Assembly (NCBI GenBank): GCA_039934475.1
Contig: JBDTMC010000293.1
Location: 1 to 9,809 of the forward strand
Reading direction: 5' to 3'
Length of the DNA stretch: 9,809 nt
Origin: JBDTMC01 sp039934475
Lineage (GTDB): Bacteria > Acidobacteriota > Terriglobia > Bryobacterales > Bryobacteraceae
Shown here: positions 7,074-9,809 of the stretch, piece after piece
How positions within the stretch are numbered: position 1 is the first letter of the stretch
Layout: every line of letters starts with the position of its first letter
Position numbers and translations under genes: made by a program
The notes under the pieces: generated by a model
The model's input: the letters and a program-made list of their open reading frames with translations, nothing else
Told to the model about the DNA's origin: nothing
Database searches by the model: none

Positions 7074-7859
7074 ATGCTCGTCAACAAAGTCAAACAGGCC
7101 CCCAAAGCGGGTCAGGTCCAATATGGCACCGGCTTCGCGCAATTGCGCTCTCAAGACGTGGTTCGCATCCTTGCGGCCGCGGGCTTCCACTGGGCCTTCA
7201 TCGACACCGAGCATGGCGGCTTCGGCATCGAGACCATTCAGGACCTCTGCCGCATGGCCGCGTACACCGGCCTCTCGCCTATTGTGCGCGTCGCGGATCT
7301 GCAATATAGCCTGATTGCCCGCGCTTTCGATTGCGGCGCCCAGGGCATCATCTTCCCACGCGTGGAAGATCCGGAGTTACTGGCTCGCGCCGTGAGCTGG
7401 ACCAAATTCCCGCCGCTGGGCGTGCGCGGCTTCGGACTGACGCCGCTGCAAGTGGATCACGAACCGGTGGGCATTCCGCAGATCTCCGTTCACATGAATG
7501 CGAACTCGATGGTTGTGCTCCAGATTGAGACGCAAAAGGCTGTCGATATGCGCGATGAACTGCTGTCGGTTCCGGGCATCGATGCGGTGATGGTGGGGCC
7601 GGTGGATCTCTCGATCTCTCTTGGCGTCCCCGGCGATTTCATGCACCCGAAGATGGTGGACGCGATGGAAAAGATCCGCGATTCCTGTCTGAAGCACGGC
7701 GTCGCCCCTGGCACTCAGACGCGCAATCTGGCTCTGGCGAAATTCTGGAAAGAGCGCGGCATGCTCTTCCTGGGCTGCTCCAGCGAAACCGGCATGCTGT
7801 TTGAGAAGGCGAAGGAAATTGTCGTCGCGCTGAGCGAAGCTCCTGCGTCCCGGTCGTAA
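7074..7859 (+). CDS. HpcH/HpaI-family class II aldolase
   Basis: This family performs metal-dependent aldol cleavage of 2-keto-3-deoxy acids (HpaI in homoprotocatechuate breakdown, RhmA for 2-keto-3-deoxy-rhamnonate, GarL). The 261 residues show FIDTEHGGF with the catalytic-base His47, PIVRV with the pyruvate-binding Arg72, GAQGIIFPRVED, GVRGFG, the metal ligand Glu152 in QIET, and the metal ligand Asp178 in VGPVDLSISLG. All key residues are present, so it should be active as a pyruvate-type class II aldolase in the cytoplasm. The true substrate cannot be told from the sequence, so no gene symbol is given. ATG at 7074 follows the bshC stop by 15 nt without a clear Shine-Dalgarno; the two are probably one transcript, though no metabolic link to bacillithiol is known. 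Its stop lies one base from the stop of the opposing amidase gene. Confidence 0.93.
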   Translation: MLVNKVKQAPKAGQVQYGTGFAQLRSQDVVRILAAAGFHWAFIDTEHGGFGIETIQDLCRMAAYTGLSPIVRVADLQYSLIARAFDCGAQGIIFPRVEDPELLARAVSWTKFPPLGVRGFGLTPLQVDHEPVGIPQISVHMNANSMVVLQIETQKAVDMRDELLSVPGIDAVMVGPVDLSISLGVPGDFMHPKMVDAMEKIRDSCLKHGVAPGTQTRNLALAKFWKERGMLFLGCSSETGMLFEKAKEIVVALSEAPASRS

Positions 7860-7860
7860 G

Positions 7861-9267
7861 CTATATTCCCAACGCAGCCCAGTCGAACGCCGGCCCGATG
7901 TCCCACTTGTCCTGCCGGAAGTTGGCGTGAGTGGCGATTCCAGTGAAGTTCGAGTAAAACGCCGGGTCGCAGAGGAACCGTTTCTCGGCGGGGGCCATTT
8001 GCTTTGGAATCTGGAATCGCATACAGAGATAGTTCACCAGAGCCACCACTGAGTTCATCTGAACATCGGGATACTTGGCGAAATACTCGAAATTCCGGTA
8101 CGACTGTTGCATGTAGCGGTCAGTCTCCGTGAGGTCGCAGAATTTGCGGGTGAATTCCCCTGGCCACGCGTTCAGCTGGTGCGCCGACTTTTTGAGCGGC
8201 CCGAAATTGGCGATCTCGATTCCAATCGATCGCATGTCCTGCACATGATGCGGATCGCCTTTGATACCCAGATGAAAGGCCCACTTGGCGGGATCGAATA
8301 ACTCATAGATTGTTCCATCCGCGTCAATTACGTAAGGCACGGCCACATGCGCCACCCAGCCGCTGACAGCCGATTCCGCGCTGGGGCCGGCGGTGAAATG
8401 CAGCAGGACGAGATCCTTGCGCGGCCTGCCCACCTGGAGGTTATTGAAGTGATATTTGGCGCGGTTGATAGCTGGCTCAGCACCGGACGCCTCCGGTTGC
8501 GCCGCTTCCATGGAGTCCGTGGTTGCCCCGGTATTCACCGACGGATTGGGATGATCCGTCGCGCCTGCCCAGAAGAAACCACCTTGCGGATGCACATACC
8601 AAGCGGCATTCCCATGTACGGACTCGCCGCTGGTGAACCCCGCGACGGCCACCGTCTCGCCGGAGGCAATTGTTCGGATCACGGCGCCGGCAGTGGACGG
8701 CTGCCGGCGCAAGTTCGCTTTTGAAACCAACGACACGCTGAGCGCGGCCGCCACATCCACCAGCGGTGATGTTGCCGATGACTGCACCAGCGCGGTAACG
8801 TCCACCGCCGCTCCCGGACAATTCACCGAAGCGCGAATCTCACTATGTCGCACTACGTGAGTGGCGTCGAGAGGAATGCCCCAACGGGTAGCAACATCGC
8901 GGATCAGCGCGGCGCCCGCCTCGATTTGAGCAGGGGTAAGCGGTGTGCCCGCCGCGCCCGCGAAATCGATGCCGATCGAATAGAAATTCGGGTTGGTCCT
9001 CGGGCGCGCCAGCACCTCGGAGGAGGTGGCATTCACAACCAGCCCGGCATGAAACGCGGTGTCTTCTTCTTTGACGTACACGTAAATCGCGCCATCCGGA
9101 CCAATCGCGTAGTGGCTGGAGAGCCCGCCTCCTGGGGTGTTGTAGCGTGCGTCCGCCTGTGCCAGCGTGCCGTTGGCGGAGTGGAGCACGATGATTCCCG
9201 GCTTCATGCCGGCCGCGCGTCCGGCGGCAAAGTTTCCTGGCGCGGCGCCAACAAAGGTCTTTTCCAT
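7861..9267 (-). CDS. Two-headed N-acetylmuramoyl-L-alanine amidase (amidase_2 - SH3 - amidase_2)
   Basis: These zinc amidases cut the amide bond between N-acetylmuramic acid and L-Ala in peptidoglycan. The 468 residues hold three parts. Residues about 23-158 form an amidase_2/PGRP-like domain with zinc ligands His29 (IIVLHSANG), His141 (VVRHSEIR) and Cys150 (NCPG), plus SSHYAIGPDG at 51-60. Residues about 175-236 look like a bacterial SH3 domain (ANLRRQPS, WYVHPQGGFFWA). Residues about 284-462 form a second, divergent amidase_2 domain with His290 (LLHFTAG), His447 (THANF) and Asp456 in KWDIGP; it keeps VPYVIDADGTIYELF and SIGIEIANFG and carries a long insert. No signal peptide or transmembrane segment is visible, so export would need another route. 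The gene starts 18 nt after the stop of a membrane-protein gene, on the same strand. All expected zinc ligands are present in both domains. It could act in wall turnover, lysis or as an effector; which is unknown. Confidence 0.88.
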   Translation of the reverse strand: MEKTFVGAAPGNFAAGRAAGMKPGIIVLHSANGTLAQADARYNTPGGGLSSHYAIGPDGAIYVYVKEEDTAFHAGLVVNATSSEVLARPRTNPNFYSIGIDFAGAAGTPLTPAQIEAGAALIRDVATRWGIPLDATHVVRHSEIRASVNCPGAAVDVTALVQSSATSPLVDVAAALSVSLVSKANLRRQPSTAGAVIRTIASGETVAVAGFTSGESVHGNAAWYVHPQGGFFWAGATDHPNPSVNTGATTDSMEAAQPEASGAEPAINRAKYHFNNLQVGRPRKDLVLLHFTAGPSAESAVSGWVAHVAVPYVIDADGTIYELFDPAKWAFHLGIKGDPHHVQDMRSIGIEIANFGPLKKSAHQLNAWPGEFTRKFCDLTETDRYMQQSYRNFEYFAKYPDVQMNSVVALVNYLCMRFQIPKQMAPAEKRFLCDPAFYSNFTGIATHANFRQDKWDIGPAFDWAALGI

Positions 9268-9285
9268 AGCCGTTGTTCCGTTCTC

Positions 9286-9809
9286 TCAGCCGATGGCCGT
9301 AAGATCGCCGCGTTCACCGGCCGCCATTGCCGCCGGAACGGCCGCGCTGGCTAAGGCTCCTGGTTGTGAGGTTTGCCGCTCCGCGCGCTGCGCATCGTCT
9401 TTCTGTGCAATCAGGGATCGCAACTGGAGTAGCTTACCGAGCATGCTGTACCAGAAAGGCGCGCCCAGACTGAGCAGCAGAATGGAGATCACGACACCCC
9501 AGATGTTGGTGTGCTTCCATTGGTCCTGCCAGGCGCTGTAGCTTGCCGGCGCCGAGACGACGCCTGCTTTCTCCAGAAATGCAAACTGAGAGCGCATCGC
9601 GTCATTGTTCGCCACTGCCGGGTTCGCCTTCTGCTCCGCCTCGACCGCTACTTTGACAAACGAGTCGCGTAACTGGTCGTCCATCGCAAAGCGGTTGACC
9701 ATCGTCACTGTATCCAGTTGCAGCGCGAAGGCTATGATGACCGCACTTACAAACGTCCACAGACGCGCGTCCGTGGTGCATCGCCCGCTGACGCGGTCCA
9801 TGGTGCCGT
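9286..9809 (-). CDS. Membrane protein of unknown function, C-terminal part (5' end outside window)
   Basis: I do not assign a function. An ATG exists at 9801, but the frame stays open to the window edge. The text TMDRVSGRCTTDARLWTF is what I recall from the interior of larger bacterial membrane proteins ending in a similar SLGAPFWYSMLGKLLQLRS segment, so the gene very probably continues upstream. Counting from the ATG at 9801, two membrane segments are visible, about residues 14-35 (VSAVIIAFALQLDTV) and 98-121 (IWGVVISILLLSLGAPFW). Between them lies an approximately 60-residue loop (QLRDSFVKVAVEAEQKAN) that is mostly polar. A cytoplasmic-looking tail rich in Gln, Arg and Ala follows, ending GERGDLTAIG. 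The stop is 18 nt before the double-amidase start, so the two are likely co-transcribed, and the membrane protein may localise or help the signal-less amidase (inference). Confidence 0.75.
   Translation of the reverse strand, partial: GTMDRVSGRCTTDARLWTFVSAVIIAFALQLDTVTMVNRFAMDDQLRDSFVKVAVEAEQKANPAVANNDAMRSQFAFLEKAGVVSAPASYSAWQDQWKHTNIWGVVISILLLSLGAPFWYSMLGKLLQLRSLIAQKDDAQRAERQTSQPGALASAAVPAAMAAGERGDLTAIG

Noticed and set aside
7844..7880. Inverted pair ctgcgt / acgcag spanning the convergent stops, as a bidirectional terminator
   Set aside because: Only a six-base stem with a loop of more than 20 bases and no T-run on either side.
8845..9354. Plus-strand open frame of 169 codons opposite the amidase
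   Set aside because: Antisense to the amidase and the membrane-protein gene, both of which have recognisable motifs or hydrophobic segments; no domain in the plus translation.
1..9809. CRISPR arrays, insertion sequences, tRNA genes, toxin-antitoxin or phage integration signals
   Set aside because: No direct-repeat arrays, transposase motifs, cloverleaf-like sequence or terminal inverted repeats were seen on reading both strands.

Overview
The window reads as chromosomal, GC-rich (about 60%) bacterial DNA with dense housekeeping genes, weak Shine-Dalgarno signals and short intergenic gaps. The combination of a NifJ-type pyruvate:ferredoxin oxidoreductase, a bacillithiol gene (bshC) and a bacterial frataxin suggests an Acidobacteriota of the Solibacter/Bryobacterales type. 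This placement is an inference from gene content; there is no rRNA or other marker here.

Layout. (1) Bases 1-1476, minus strand: the N-terminal 492 codons of nifJ, running off the left edge. A 450-codon open frame on the plus strand over the same bases is only its shadow. (2) About 1504-1948: the one sizeable gap, probably the nifJ leader and promoter, with no convincing gene. (3) Bases 5351-1949, minus strand: cyaY (frataxin) - hemW (heme chaperone) - ltaE (low-specificity threonine aldolase) - SDR oxidoreductase. cyaY and hemW are almost fused: same reading frame, one stop codon and one sense codon apart, with a TTG start for hemW. The SDR starts 9 nt after the ltaE stop. (4) Bases 5481-7859, plus strand: bshC, divergent from cyaY, followed after 15 nt by an HpcH/HpaI-family class II aldolase. 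(5) Bases 9809-7861, minus strand: the C-terminal part of a membrane protein of unknown function, then after 18 nt a two-headed N-acetylmuramoyl-L-alanine amidase (amidase - SH3 - amidase). Its stop codon lies one base from the aldolase stop.

How the genes fit together. The centre is an iron/heme/thiol neighbourhood: frataxin (iron and Fe-S assembly), HemW (heme handling, itself a 4Fe-4S radical-SAM protein) and divergently BshC (the cysteine-adding step of bacillithiol synthesis). PFOR on the left is a heavy Fe-S user. The right end is a cell-wall module: a peptidoglycan amidase with two catalytic domains of different zinc-ligand type, no visible signal peptide, and a co-directional membrane protein. 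No tRNA, rRNA, CRISPR array, insertion sequence or phage integration signature was seen. I did not find a clearly new defence or mobile system. The double amidase with its membrane partner is the most unusual locus.
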